Shown here one piece after another: positions 26,535 to 34,636 of a stretch of 64,000 nt of DNA; position 1 is the first letter of the stretch; each line of letters starts with the position of its first letter. The notes under the pieces are model-generated. The model worked only from the letters and a program-made list of their open reading frames with translations, had not been told where the DNA came from and made no database searches. Origin of the DNA: Parvularculaceae bacterium (GTDB lineage: Bacteria > Pseudomonadota > Alphaproteobacteria > Caulobacterales > Parvularculaceae); contig JANQSJ010000014.1 in assembly GCA_028284065.1 (NCBI GenBank), positions 310,001 to 374,000 of the forward strand, in the 5' to 3' direction. Made by a program: the position numbers and the translations under genes.

Positions 26535-26560
26535 TTTCCTTCTCGTTAAGCAAGGATCGC
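26535..26560 (-). promoter_or_regulatory. ROSE-like RNA thermometer hairpin over hsp20 ribosome site
   Basis: In the hsp20 leader RNA, UCCUU (26556-26552) can pair with the AAGGA ribosome site (26541-26537) across a 10-base loop. The segment contains UUGCU (26553-26549), the conserved anti-Shine-Dalgarno pentamer (UYGCU) of ROSE elements found ahead of alphaproteobacterial small heat shock genes. A GC-rich hairpin (GCGGGC/GCCCGC) lies further upstream in the same leader. Heat would melt the hairpin and free the ribosome site; this is inferred from known ROSE elements. Confidence 0.65.
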
Positions 26561-26654
26561 TCGAAATCCGGACGGGGGCGCGGAACGTCCTAAAGGGACC
26601 GTTCGCAAGCTATTTCGCCCGGGCGGGCGCCGTTTTGGCCGCCCGCACCACGAT

Positions 26655-26682
26655 AGATGCGGTCTTGCGAAACCGATTCAAG
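26655..26682 (-). promoter_or_regulatory. Sigma32 (RpoH)-type promoter for hsp20
   Basis: On the minus strand CTTGAA (26682-26677), a 14-base spacer and CCGCATCT (26662-26655) match the heat-shock consensus CTTGAA-N14-CCCCATNT with one mismatch. The predicted start of transcription is near 26647, giving a leader of about 120 bases to the hsp20 ATG. Confidence 0.7.
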
Positions 26683-26761
26683 GGGGTTAGGCGACGTCGT
26701 TGCGCCGTGGACAAAAGAAATAGAGCCAGAAAATTTCAGCCAGTTTCGCGGGCCCGCAGGC

Positions 26762-27781
26762 ATGCCTCCATTAACCAGTGAAGCCGACGTTCGCCCTTCG
26801 GTCCGACGCGCAGGCGCCCGCCGCCCGTCGCTTATTGCGGCCATGGGCGCGGCGCTTCTGGCGCTAGGCGGCTGCGCCGATTCAACGGCGCCGCAATCCG
26901 AAAGCGCAGGGGCGGCGCCATCGCCGGAGACGTTGCTTGCCGCCGCGCTCGCGGCGCCCCACAGGTCCGACGCCGCGCGAAGCCGCGACGAATGGCGCCA
27001 TCCGGCGGAGACGCTCAGCTTTTTCGGGATCGCGCCGGACATGACGGTGGTCGAGGTTTGGCCCGGCGGCGGCTGGTACACGGATATTCTCGGCCCCTAT
27101 CTGCGCGGCGGCGGCGGCAGGCTCTACGCCGCCACCGTGGATCCGGCCCGCTCCGAATTCGCCGCAGCCGCCCATGACAGCCTTGCGGCGCGTACGTCCG
27201 ACGCGTCCGTCTACGGCGACGTTCAGGTGACCGTTTTCATGCCGGCGGGAAGCGGCCCAGCAAGCGGCGTTGGCGCGCCCGCGGGGAGCGCCGACGCCGT
27301 GCTGACCTTTCGAAACGCCCATAACTGGATCGACGCCGGCGTCGCGCCAGCCGCGTTCGGAGCCTTCCATGCGGCGCTGAAGCCGGGCGGCGTCCTTGGC
27401 GTCGTCGATCACCGCGCTCGCCCGGACGCGGAAGACGGCGCAAGCCATGGCGGTTATGTCACGGAACGGACGATCATCTCCCTCGCCGAAGAAGCCGGGT
27501 TCGTTCTGGAGGCGCGGTCCGACGTCAACGCCAACCCCGCCGACGCCAAGGATCACCCTTTCGGCGTCTGGACCCTGCCGCCCGTGTCGCGGCGGGCGTC
27601 GGCGGCGGGCCTTCCCGACGAAGTCGACCGTGGCGCGTACGCGGCGATCGGCGAGAGCGACCGAATGACATTGAAATTCCGCAAGCCGCGCCCCATCGAA
27701 CCAATGACCGCCGACGACGGACCGAACGACGCGGACGCGTCGACCACGGCCGGCGATGGGTCGGACGGATCAGGCCGATGA
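26762..27781 (+). CDS. Predicted SAM-dependent methyltransferase (COG4798-like) with lipoprotein signal
   Basis: A 339-residue protein. The N-terminus carries basic residues and a hydrophobic stretch ending in a lipobox (LIAAMGAALLALGGC). The domain PDMTVVEVWPGGGWYTDILGPYL replaces the usual E/DxGxGxG SAM-binding loop and is typical of the predicted-methyltransferase family COG4798, whose members often carry signal peptides. Further: DAVLTFRNAHNW and GVLGVVDHRARPDAE. An extracytoplasmic methyltransferase would lack SAM, so the true activity is uncertain. The C-terminal 30 residues are low-complexity Asp/Gly/Ser. It overlaps the next gene by ATGA. Confidence 0.8.
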   Translation: MPPLTSEADVRPSVRRAGARRPSLIAAMGAALLALGGCADSTAPQSESAGAAPSPETLLAAALAAPHRSDAARSRDEWRHPAETLSFFGIAPDMTVVEVWPGGGWYTDILGPYLRGGGGRLYAATVDPARSEFAAAAHDSLAARTSDASVYGDVQVTVFMPAGSGPASGVGAPAGSADAVLTFRNAHNWIDAGVAPAAFGAFHAALKPGGVLGVVDHRARPDAEDGASHGGYVTERTIISLAEEAGFVLEARSDVNANPADAKDHPFGVWTLPPVSRRASAAGLPDEVDRGAYAAIGESDRMTLKFRKPRPIEPMTADDGPNDADASTTAGDGSDGSGR

Positions 27782-28086
27782 CGATTGAACCGACGCGCGA
27801 GGCGCTGATCGCCGCCGCCGACGACGCCTTTGAGGCCGGCTTCGGGGGCGTCATCGAAATCCGCTCCGATGGCATGGACGCGTTCTACGTGGACGGCCGC
27901 GCGGAAAAATGCGCAATAGTCGAGTGTGCGCCCGCGTCGCCCGACTCGATCTGGCGATCCTCGCCTTCAACGCTCTTGTCGATTTTCGAACGAAAGCGCG
28001 CGCTTGAGAACGCGTATCTGTCAGGGCGCCTCAGCATCGGCGGCGATATGAGCGTCATGGCGCGTCTCGCTCTCAAGGGCCGCTGA
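27778..28086 (+). CDS. SCP2 sterol-binding-domain-like small protein
   Basis: A 102-residue protein starting with ATGA overlap on the preceding methyltransferase-like gene. The C-terminal segment LSIFERKRALENAYLSGRLSIGGDMSVMARLALK resembles the end of SCP2/sterol-carrier-type domains, in which a hydrophobic groove binds lipids. The first half (GFGGVIEIRSDGMDAFYVDGR) fits the beta-strand part. It could help present a lipid substrate to a neighbouring enzyme. The family call is from motif memory and moderately secure. Confidence 0.65.
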   Translation: MTIEPTREALIAAADDAFEAGFGGVIEIRSDGMDAFYVDGRAEKCAIVECAPASPDSIWRSSPSTLLSIFERKRALENAYLSGRLSIGGDMSVMARLALKGR

Positions 28087-28113
28087 ACCTCACTGCAGAT
28101 CCGGAGGCGCGCC

Positions 28114-29061
28114 GTGGCGCAATTCATCAAAGTGGACGGCAACCCGATTCCGGCTGCGGCGCAGGCGATCGATCTGACCGCCGCCGACGGAGCGCGTTTG
28201 CGCGCCGGCCTTTTCCCGCTCGCGGGCGCGCAAGGAACATTCCTGGTGCTGACCGGCTGGGCGGAGTTCATGGAGAAGTATTTTGAGACGATCGGCGATC
28301 TCCAAGCGCGCGGCTTCGCCTGCATTTCCATGGACTGGCGCGGACAGGGCCTTTCGGAGCGCTATGTCAAACGCGGCACGACAAGCCATGTGGACGACTT
28401 CGCGTCCTATCGCGCCGACATCCAGCGCCTTATCGACGCGGCGCGCCAAAACTCTCTCCCTACGCCTTATTTCGCCCTGACGCATTCGATGGGCGGCGCG
28501 CCGATGCTGCAGCGTCTGGCGGACGGGGACGAGGCCATAAGAGCGGCCATCATGAGCGCGCCTCTGACGCGTCTTGCGGGCGGCGGCGCGCAGGTCGTCG
28601 CCGCCCGGTTTGGCTCGGCGATCGCCTGCGCCCTCGGCGGAACCCGAGCCGGCCTGCCCGGCTGGCCGGACGAGCTTGCGCCCTTCGATGAGAATGCGCT
28701 GACGTCCGATCGCGCGCGCCACGACCTGTTCGTGCGCCTTCAGGAGGCGGCGCCGGCGGCGAAGGTCCGACGGCCGACAATGGGCTGGCTGAAGGCGGCG
28801 GTCGCGGCGATGGACGATCTGCATCGACCTCGGCGATTCGAGCGCCTTGCCGCGCGCATCCTTATCGTCTCGGCCGGAATCGACCGACTTGTTGATCCGG
28901 ACGACCACGCCACGCTCGCCGCCCGCAGCGCGCGCATCGATCGGGAACTGATCCCGGAAGCGCGCCATGAAATCCTGATCGAACGTGATGACTTGCGCGC
29001 CCGCTTTTGGGAGTATGCCGATGCGTTTCTGGCGGGCGTCGGCGTCGACGCAGCGCCGTGA
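28114..29061 (+). CDS. Alpha/beta hydrolase, lysophospholipase/monoacylglycerol-lipase-like
   Basis: A 315-residue serine hydrolase of the PldB type. The nucleophile Ser125 is in ALTHSMGGAPM, the acid is likely in VSAGIDRLVDPDDH, and the catalytic histidine in IPEARHEILIERDDLR. The motif FACISMDWRGQGLSER is characteristic of monoacylglycerol lipases and lysophospholipases. The start is GTG 28114 behind CGGAGG. Together with the SCP2-like gene 27 bases upstream, a lipid-related role is plausible. Confidence 0.88.
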   Translation: MAQFIKVDGNPIPAAAQAIDLTAADGARLRAGLFPLAGAQGTFLVLTGWAEFMEKYFETIGDLQARGFACISMDWRGQGLSERYVKRGTTSHVDDFASYRADIQRLIDAARQNSLPTPYFALTHSMGGAPMLQRLADGDEAIRAAIMSAPLTRLAGGGAQVVAARFGSAIACALGGTRAGLPGWPDELAPFDENALTSDRARHDLFVRLQEAAPAAKVRRPTMGWLKAAVAAMDDLHRPRRFERLAARILIVSAGIDRLVDPDDHATLAARSARIDRELIPEARHEILIERDDLRARFWEYADAFLAGVGVDAAP

Positions 29062-29149
29062 AAACGGACGACCGCGTGAAAAGAGGCGGCGGCGGCGTCA
29101 ACGGCGTCAACAAGCTAAGGCGCGCCGTTGACAGGGAGAGGACAAAGAC

Positions 29150-30085
29150 TTGCTCGCCTATTTCCTGCCTCTGACGAAATATCCTTATCGCGGCGAGATG
29201 GTCGACTGCCCTGTTTGCGGGTCAGCGGCGCACGAGCGCATCCTTAATCTTGACCGCAAGATCAAGCGGCTGCCGACGCACCTTTGCAACGCTTGCGGGC
29301 TTTTCTTCACGAATCCGATGCCGACGGACGAAGAACTCTCGCGCTATTACGCTAACGTCTATCGCGCCGAATACCAGCTCGCCTTCCTGCGGCCGCGCAA
29401 GACCCACAAGAATAAAAAGCAACGCGAGGCCCTGCGCCGCGCCGAGCGGCTGTCAAATGCGGTCGACATCGCTGCGCCCCTGCGGACCCTTGATTTCGGT
29501 TGCGGCTCCGGCGAATTCGTCCGTCGCCTCGCCGCGCTCGGCCATGACGCGCACGGTTTTGAGCCGGGCGAGGCCTATTCCGCGCACGCAGCAGAAAACA
29601 CGGAGGCCGGAGGCGTTCGGACGGGAAGCTGGCGCGATATGCCGTACCCGGCAGGTTCATTCGACGTCATCACCTGTCTGCACGTGCTGGAGCATCTGAA
29701 CGCGCCGGTCGACGCCCTCGCCCGCATGCGCGAATGGCTTGCGCCGGACGGCGTCCTCTATCTCGAAGTCCCGAACATGCAAGGCTACCAACTAAAGGGC
29801 TTTGAACGGTTTCATTTCGCCCATGTGCTCGGCTTCTCGCGCGACACCCTGATGCTCGCGGCGGAAAAGGCCGGCTTCGGCCTGTTGAAGGAAGATACGC
29901 CTACGTCGCTGTTCCTCGTCCGGGACGACGACGCCCGCGCCGCGCCGTTTGTCTACGACCTCGCCGCCACCGCCGAACGCAACCGCACGGACTATTCCGA
30001 GGCTGTTTCTCCCGCCGCCTACGTCGACCACCACCTAAAGCGCATCGGCAGGATGATCAGGACGGAGCTCCGTCAGGGACGCTGA
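29150..30085 (+). CDS. Class I SAM-dependent methyltransferase with N-terminal zinc-finger-like motif
   Basis: A 311-residue protein. A four-cysteine motif near the start (CPVCGS and, 24 residues on, CNACG) suggests a zinc ribbon. It is followed by LRTLDFGCGSGEFVRRLAALG, the SAM-binding motif I, and DVITCLHVLEHL and VLYLEVPNM, the Methyltransf_23 pattern found in sugar and polysaccharide methyltransferases. The start is TTG 29150 with GGGAGAGGA upstream; ATG 29198 is an alternative. Its last 13 bases overlap the convergent folP gene. Confidence 0.85.
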   Translation: MLAYFLPLTKYPYRGEMVDCPVCGSAAHERILNLDRKIKRLPTHLCNACGLFFTNPMPTDEELSRYYANVYRAEYQLAFLRPRKTHKNKKQREALRRAERLSNAVDIAAPLRTLDFGCGSGEFVRRLAALGHDAHGFEPGEAYSAHAAENTEAGGVRTGSWRDMPYPAGSFDVITCLHVLEHLNAPVDALARMREWLAPDGVLYLEVPNMQGYQLKGFERFHFAHVLGFSRDTLMLAAEKAGFGLLKEDTPTSLFLVRDDDARAAPFVYDLAATAERNRTDYSEAVSPAAYVDHHLKRIGRMIRTELRQGR

Positions 30086-30939
30086 CGCCCTTCACGAATC
30101 GCGTCGAACACGGCGAGCGCCTGGCGAGTCTCGGCGACGTCATGGACGCGCACCATCGCGACGCCGGCGGCGGCGCCCGCAAGCGCGGCCGCGATGGAGC
30201 CGCCAAGACGCATTGCCGCAGGTCCCTCGCGATCGAGGCCGGCGATGAAACGCTTGCGCGAGGCGCCGAGCAATGTCGGCGCAAGGTCCACAAACCGATC
30301 AAGCGCCTTCAACAGCGCCACATTATGCGCCAGGGTCTTGCCGAAGCCGATTCCGGGATCAACCATGATCCGTGAGCGGTCAACGCCAGCGACGAGACAC
30401 TCCTCAATGCGCGCCGCCAGAAACGCGAGGACGTCCTCTACGACGTCGCCATAGGCCGGCGCATCCTGCATGGTCTGCGGATCGCCCTGCGCATGCATAA
30501 GGATAATCTCGCACTGAAGCGACGCGGCGACGCTGACGCCTTTCTCCTCAAAGGTCAGCGCCGAGACGTCATTCCAGATGCGCGCGCCGGCGGCGACGCC
30601 CGCGCGTGCGACCGCCGGCTTTCGGGTGTCGACCGAGACCGGCGTCGGCGTCCGCGCCACGACGCCTTCGATAACCGGCAGCACACGGTCCATCTCTTCT
30701 TGCGCCGGCACGGTCTCGGCGCCCGGCCGCGTCGATTCCCCGCCGATGTCGAGAACATCGGCGCCTTCCGATACAAGCCGCATGGCGTGATCGACGGCCG
30801 CTTCAGCCGAAACGAATCGTCCGCCGTCCGAAAACGAATCCGGCGTGACGTTTACAACGCCCATTATCCTTGGGCGGGTCAAAGCCTCGCGGCCCACAAG
30901 CGATACTCCGGGAATTGGGTTAGGCGCGCCTTTAATCAT
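30073..30939 (-). CDS. folP: Dihydropteroate synthase
   Basis: Condenses p-aminobenzoate with hydroxymethyl-dihydropterin pyrophosphate in folate synthesis; the sulfonamide target. The 288-residue TIM barrel shows the two family signatures, IMGVVNVTPDSFSDGG and GADVLDIGGESTRPGAE, plus the substrate-loop LMHAQGDPQTMQ, MVDPGIGFGKTLAHN and LLGASRKRFI. The 3' end overlaps the convergent methyltransferase gene by 13 bases. Usual folate or glmM neighbours are not present. Confidence 0.96.
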   Translation of the reverse strand: MIKGAPNPIPGVSLVGREALTRPRIMGVVNVTPDSFSDGGRFVSAEAAVDHAMRLVSEGADVLDIGGESTRPGAETVPAQEEMDRVLPVIEGVVARTPTPVSVDTRKPAVARAGVAAGARIWNDVSALTFEEKGVSVAASLQCEIILMHAQGDPQTMQDAPAYGDVVEDVLAFLAARIEECLVAGVDRSRIMVDPGIGFGKTLAHNVALLKALDRFVDLAPTLLGASRKRFIAGLDREGPAAMRLGGSIAAALAGAAAGVAMVRVHDVAETRQALAVFDAIREGRQRP

Positions 30940-30984
30940 TGATAACGGATTTTTCCTAGGTTTCGCCGGAGTTTGCCCGAGTCG

Positions 30985-31995
30985 ATGATGCCACTTGTTT
31001 ACGCCGACGATGCGCCGCAGGCGCCGCCCGACCCGACGCCCGCCAAGATGCGGGAGTTCGACGTTCTGCTTCCCATGCCGCAGGGCCGCGCGGAACTCTT
31101 GCTAGGCAGGCGCGGCGAGGCGTTAAACGCCATTCGCGGGGCCGCGTCGCCATTCGACTTCGCCGCAACGGCCGACCCGCGCGGCCTGGGGCTTGATGGC
31201 GACTGGCGCGCCACGCTCATCGCCGAACACGCGATAAGGAAACTCTTCCCCACCACCGAAGCGATCAACGGCGAGCCGGCCGCCCCGGTGGAGGAAACGA
31301 TCGCGGCCGTTGTCGCCGACGCCCTCAAGCGCGATTTCGTCTTCAGGCTGAAGGGCATTTTTCATCCTGTTCGCCCGCTCTCGCTCGCGCAGATCGCCTA
31401 TATGGATGATCTTCTGGACAGGACCGCGCCGCTGGTCTTCGGCGTCGGCCCGACCGGCACCGGCAAGACCCATCTCGCCATCGCCGCAGCGATCAGCCTC
31501 CTGGCGCAGGAGAGGGTCAAGCGCATTGTCGTGACGCGCCCGCACGTATTGGAGGACGGCGAAGTGATGACCGCCGAGACGCGCGCCGAGAGGCGGCGCG
31601 ACGACCAGTTCGCGCCGATTTTCGACGTCCTCCATGATCTTCTGCGCCATGACGCTATCGAAGAATTGATGGATCAGCGCCGCCTGGAGGTCCTGCCGCT
31701 CGGCCTCATCCGTGGCCGGACGTTCAACGATTCCTACATCGTCATTGACGAAGCGCAGGACATGACCGTTCAGCGCATGCGCATGGCCGTGACCCGAATC
31801 GGACGCCGTTCGCGCATGGTCGTCACCGGCGACCCGAGCCAGGTCACCCTGCGCACCGATGAGCCCAGCGGCCTCGCGCACCTACTCGGTCTGCTAAGAG
31901 GAAAGGACATCGCCCGCATTCACGCGTTCGAGCGGCGGGCGATTATCCGTAATGAGACCGTCGCCAAGCTGGAAGCGCTCTACGCGGACGCCTAA
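30985..31995 (+). CDS. phoH: PhoH family ATPase (YbeZ type)
   Basis: P-loop ATPase of 336 residues. An N-terminal KH-like segment (AELLLGRRGEALNAI) is followed by the Walker A motif GPTGTGKTHLAIAAA near residue 155 and Walker B SYIVIDEAQDMT, with VTGDPSQ as sensor. YbeZ-type PhoH proteins act with YbeY in ribosome and RNA maturation; ybeY is not next to it here. The frame is open from a TTG at 30973; ATG 30985 (or 30988) is preferred. Divergent from folP with a gap of about 45 bases. Confidence 0.93.
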   Translation: MMPLVYADDAPQAPPDPTPAKMREFDVLLPMPQGRAELLLGRRGEALNAIRGAASPFDFAATADPRGLGLDGDWRATLIAEHAIRKLFPTTEAINGEPAAPVEETIAAVVADALKRDFVFRLKGIFHPVRPLSLAQIAYMDDLLDRTAPLVFGVGPTGTGKTHLAIAAAISLLAQERVKRIVVTRPHVLEDGEVMTAETRAERRRDDQFAPIFDVLHDLLRHDAIEELMDQRRLEVLPLGLIRGRTFNDSYIVIDEAQDMTVQRMRMAVTRIGRRSRMVVTGDPSQVTLRTDEPSGLAHLLGLLRGKDIARIHAFERRAIIRNETVAKLEALYADA

Positions 31996-32039
31996 TATAT
32001 GAGGGCGTTTGGGCCCGGCCGCGACGTGGTTTGGCTCAT

Positions 32040-32324
32040 TCATTCGGGAAAGGGCGTCAATCTGCGCACCTCTAATGGCCGGGAAAGCCATTCGCCGTAA
32101 TTGTCGAGCATCCGCCGGACATAAGGTTGCTCATAGTGCGCCTGAAGCGCAGCCTCGTCGCGCCAACGCTCAACCAGGCAATAGACGGCATCCCCGTCGG
32201 TGTACGCCTCAAAGCGCACGCAACCTTCTTCAGCGCGCGTCGGCGCCAAAAGATCTCGAAGGCCACGCTCAAATGCGTCGACGAAGTCAGGCTTCACCGC
32301 GATCGTCGCGATTACATCGAGCAT
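32040..32324 (-). CDS. Antibiotic-biosynthesis-monooxygenase-like (ABM/YgiN type) protein
   Basis: A 94-residue dimeric ferredoxin-like protein: MLDVIATIAVKPDFVDAFE opens the ABM domain, with TRAEEGCVRFEAYTD and LVERWRDEAALQAHYEQPYV as its core. Relatives include quinol monooxygenase YgiN and LsrG. The substrate is unknown. ATG 32324 has AGAGG 7 bases upstream. The ftsH terminator lies between it and ftsH, so it is probably transcribed separately. Convergent with phoH. Confidence 0.85.
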   Translation of the reverse strand: MLDVIATIAVKPDFVDAFERGLRDLLAPTRAEEGCVRFEAYTDGDAVYCLVERWRDEAALQAHYEQPYVRRMLDNYGEWLSRPLEVRRLTPFPE

Positions 32325-32339
32325 GTGCGCGCCTCTACG

Positions 32340-32367
32340 AAAAAGCGCTCCCATGGTGGGAGCGCTT
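32340..32367 (-). terminator. Rho-independent terminator for ftsH
   Basis: A perfect 11-base-pair stem (AAGCGCTCCCA / TGGGAGCGCTT) with a three-base loop at 32343-32367, followed on the minus strand by a T run (32344-32340). It is 58 bases past the ftsH stop codon. Confidence 0.9.
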
Positions 32368-32424
32368 CTGTTTCAAATTCGCGCGAAGCCCATAAGGGCC
32401 GCGCGCCTTGCGTCCGCAAAGGCC

Positions 32425-34353
32425 TTAGGCTCCTTGCGGGCTCGGCTCAAAACCGCCGCCGTCATCTTTCTTTGCGGCGCCCGGCGTGTCGTCGGTGGTC
32501 GGAACGGACGCCGAGGGCGGCGTCATGGAGTCCGTCGGGTCTTCGCGCACGATTTCGCCGCCGCTGAGGAGCGTATTGATTTCCTCGCCGGTGAGCGTCT
32601 CGTACTCGAGGAGCGCCTGCGAGAGCTTCTCCCAGTCGTCTCGCCGATCCGTCAGTACTTCCGTCGCCTTGTCATAGCCGTCCGTAACGAAGCGCTTGAT
32701 TTCCTCCTCAATGAGCTTCGCGGTGTCCGTCGAAATCGACTTCGTGCGCGCAATGCTCTGTCCAAGGAAGACTTCGCCCTCGTCTTCGGCGTAGGCGATG
32801 GGCCCGAGCTTTTCCGATAGCCCGTACTGCGTGACCATCGCGCGGGCGATCTTGGTCGCCTGCTCAATGTCCTGCTGGGCGCCGGAGGTGACCTTTTCCT
32901 TGCCGAATTTGAGCTCCTCGGCGACGCGCCCGCCCATGGCCATGGCGATGCGCGCCTTCATTTGCTCAAGGCTCATGGAGTAGCGATCCCGCTCGGGCAG
33001 GTACTGAACCATGCCGAGCGCGCGCCCGCGCGGAATGATGGTCGCTTTATGGACCGGGTCGTTTCCGGGCACGGACAGACCGACAAGCGCGTGGCCCGCC
33101 TCGTGATAGGCGGTGAGCTGCTTTTCATCCTCGGTCATCACCATGGACCGGCGCTCCGCGCCCATCAGGACCTTGTCCTTGGCGTCATCGAACTCCTTCG
33201 ACGTGACGTAGCGCTTGCCGCGCCGGGCCGCCAGGAGCGCCGCCTCATTCACAAGGTTAGCGAGATCCGCGCCGGAGAAGCCGGGCGTCCCCCGCGCGAC
33301 CGTGCGCAGGTTCACGTCGGGCGCAAGCGGCACCTTGTTGGCGTGGACATTGAGGATCTTCTCGCGGCCCATGACATCCGGGTTCGGAACGACCACCTGG
33401 CGGTCGAAACGGCCAGGCCGCAGAAGCGCCGGGTCAAGAACGTCCGGACGGTTGGTCGCGGCGATGAGGATAATTCCCTCATTCGCCTCAAAGCCGTCCA
33501 TCTCCACCAGAAGCTGGTTCAGCGTCTGCTCGCGCTCGTCATTGCCGCCGCCAAGGCCTGCGCCGCGGTGCCGGCCGACGGCGTCGATCTCGTCAATAAA
33601 GATGATGCAGGGCGCATTTTTCTTCGCCTGCTCGAACATGTCGCGCACGCGGCTTGCGCCGACGCCGACGAACATCTCAACGAAGTCGGAGCCCGAAATT
33701 GTAAAGAACGGCACGTTCGCTTCGCCGGCGATCGCGCGCGCGAGCAAGGTCTTACCCGTACCCGGAGGACCGACGAGAAGAGCGCCCTTGGGGATCTTGC
33801 CGCCAAGGCGCTGAAACTTCATCGGGTCCTTCAAATACTCGACGATTTCCTCAAGCTCCTCCTTGGCTTCGTCGATGCCGGCGACGTCCTCGAACGTCAC
33901 GCGCCCCTGGCGCTCGGTCAGCAGCTTCGCGCGGCTCTTGCCAAAGCCCATGGCCTTGCCGCCGGCGCCCTGCATCTGCCGCATGATGAAGAAGAAGAAG
34001 GCGAGGAAAATCAGGAAGGGGAGAATGTTGAACAGGATGGTCAGCGCCAGCGGCAGCTCCTCCTCAGGCGCGATCCGGGTCTCCGCCCCCGCGGCGTTCA
34101 GCCGGTCGGCGATGGTCGCGCCCGCCGTCAGCGGGATCGATGTCTCGAACTGGGTGTTGTCATTGAGGACGCCCTTGACCTTTTCACGGTCGATCTCGGC
34201 GGCGCGGACCGCGCCTGCGTCAATCCGTTCGATGAACTCCGAATAGGTCAGCGCCGTCGCCTGCTGGCCGGTCGGGCTGAAATTAAACATCTGGAGCATC
34301 AAAACGAAAAAGAGGAATACAAGGCCCCAGATCACGAGATTGCGCGTTGTCAT
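32425..34353 (-). CDS. ftsH: ATP-dependent zinc metalloprotease FtsH
   Basis: Hexameric AAA+ membrane protease that degrades misfolded membrane proteins and regulators such as RpoH. Full length at 642 residues. First membrane helix about 5-24; periplasmic domain about 30-100 ([32 protein letters not shown]); second helix about 103-124 ([17 protein letters not shown]). Walker A GPPGTGKT is at 195-202, followed by [14 protein letters not shown] and the zinc site HEAGH near residue 420. The acidic Asp/Gly/Pro-rich tail is variable in the family. Downstream of tilS; ends at a strong terminator. Confidence 0.98.
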   Translation of the reverse strand: MTTRNLVIWGLVFLFFVLMLQMFNFSPTGQQATALTYSEFIERIDAGAVRAAEIDREKVKGVLNDNTQFETSIPLTAGATIADRLNAAGAETRIAPEEELPLALTILFNILPFLIFLAFFFFIMRQMQGAGGKAMGFGKSRAKLLTERQGRVTFEDVAGIDEAKEELEEIVEYLKDPMKFQRLGGKIPKGALLVGPPGTGKTLLARAIAGEANVPFFTISGSDFVEMFVGVGASRVRDMFEQAKKNAPCIIFIDEIDAVGRHRGAGLGGGNDEREQTLNQLLVEMDGFEANEGIILIAATNRPDVLDPALLRPGRFDRQVVVPNPDVMGREKILNVHANKVPLAPDVNLRTVARGTPGFSGADLANLVNEAALLAARRGKRYVTSKEFDDAKDKVLMGAERRSMVMTEDEKQLTAYHEAGHALVGLSVPGNDPVHKATIIPRGRALGMVQYLPERDRYSMSLEQMKARIAMAMGGRVAEELKFGKEKVTSGAQQDIEQATKIARAMVTQYGLSEKLGPIAYAEDEGEVFLGQSIARTKSISTDTAKLIEEEIKRFVTDGYDKATEVLTDRRDDWEKLSQALLEYETLTGEEINTLLSGGEIVREDPTDSMTPPSASVPTTDDTPGAAKKDDGGGFEPSPQGA

Positions 34354-34636
34354 TCGGTTCCTTCGCCTTTCGCGTTCGGCGCCTCGCCGGGCGCCGTTTT
34401 CGGAGAGCGCCGCAACCTATGGCTGCGCGCCGGCCGGAAGCGCCCTCACCTTGAGGACGCGCACGTCTTTCACAAGCCAAGACTAGGCCTGTTGCGGTTC
34501 CTTTAACGTTTACGACGGCGAGCCGTCGTCCGTTCATCGCAGCGACGCTGCGGCCGTGGCGTAACATAGGAATTGAGCCGCCCGGGCGCCATGGCGCGCC
34601 TAGGACAAAAAAGCCGCTCCGCGGACCGGGCGCCCG

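Noticed and set aside
34354..34470. RpoH-type promoter upstream of ftsH
   Set aside because: A CTTGTG is present on the minus strand, but the element 14 bases on (CCTCAAGG) does not match the heat-shock -10 well enough.
32962..34506. 514-codon plus-strand frame opposite ftsH
   Set aside because: Shadow of ftsH caused by codon bias; rich in Arg/His/Leu with no recognisable domain.
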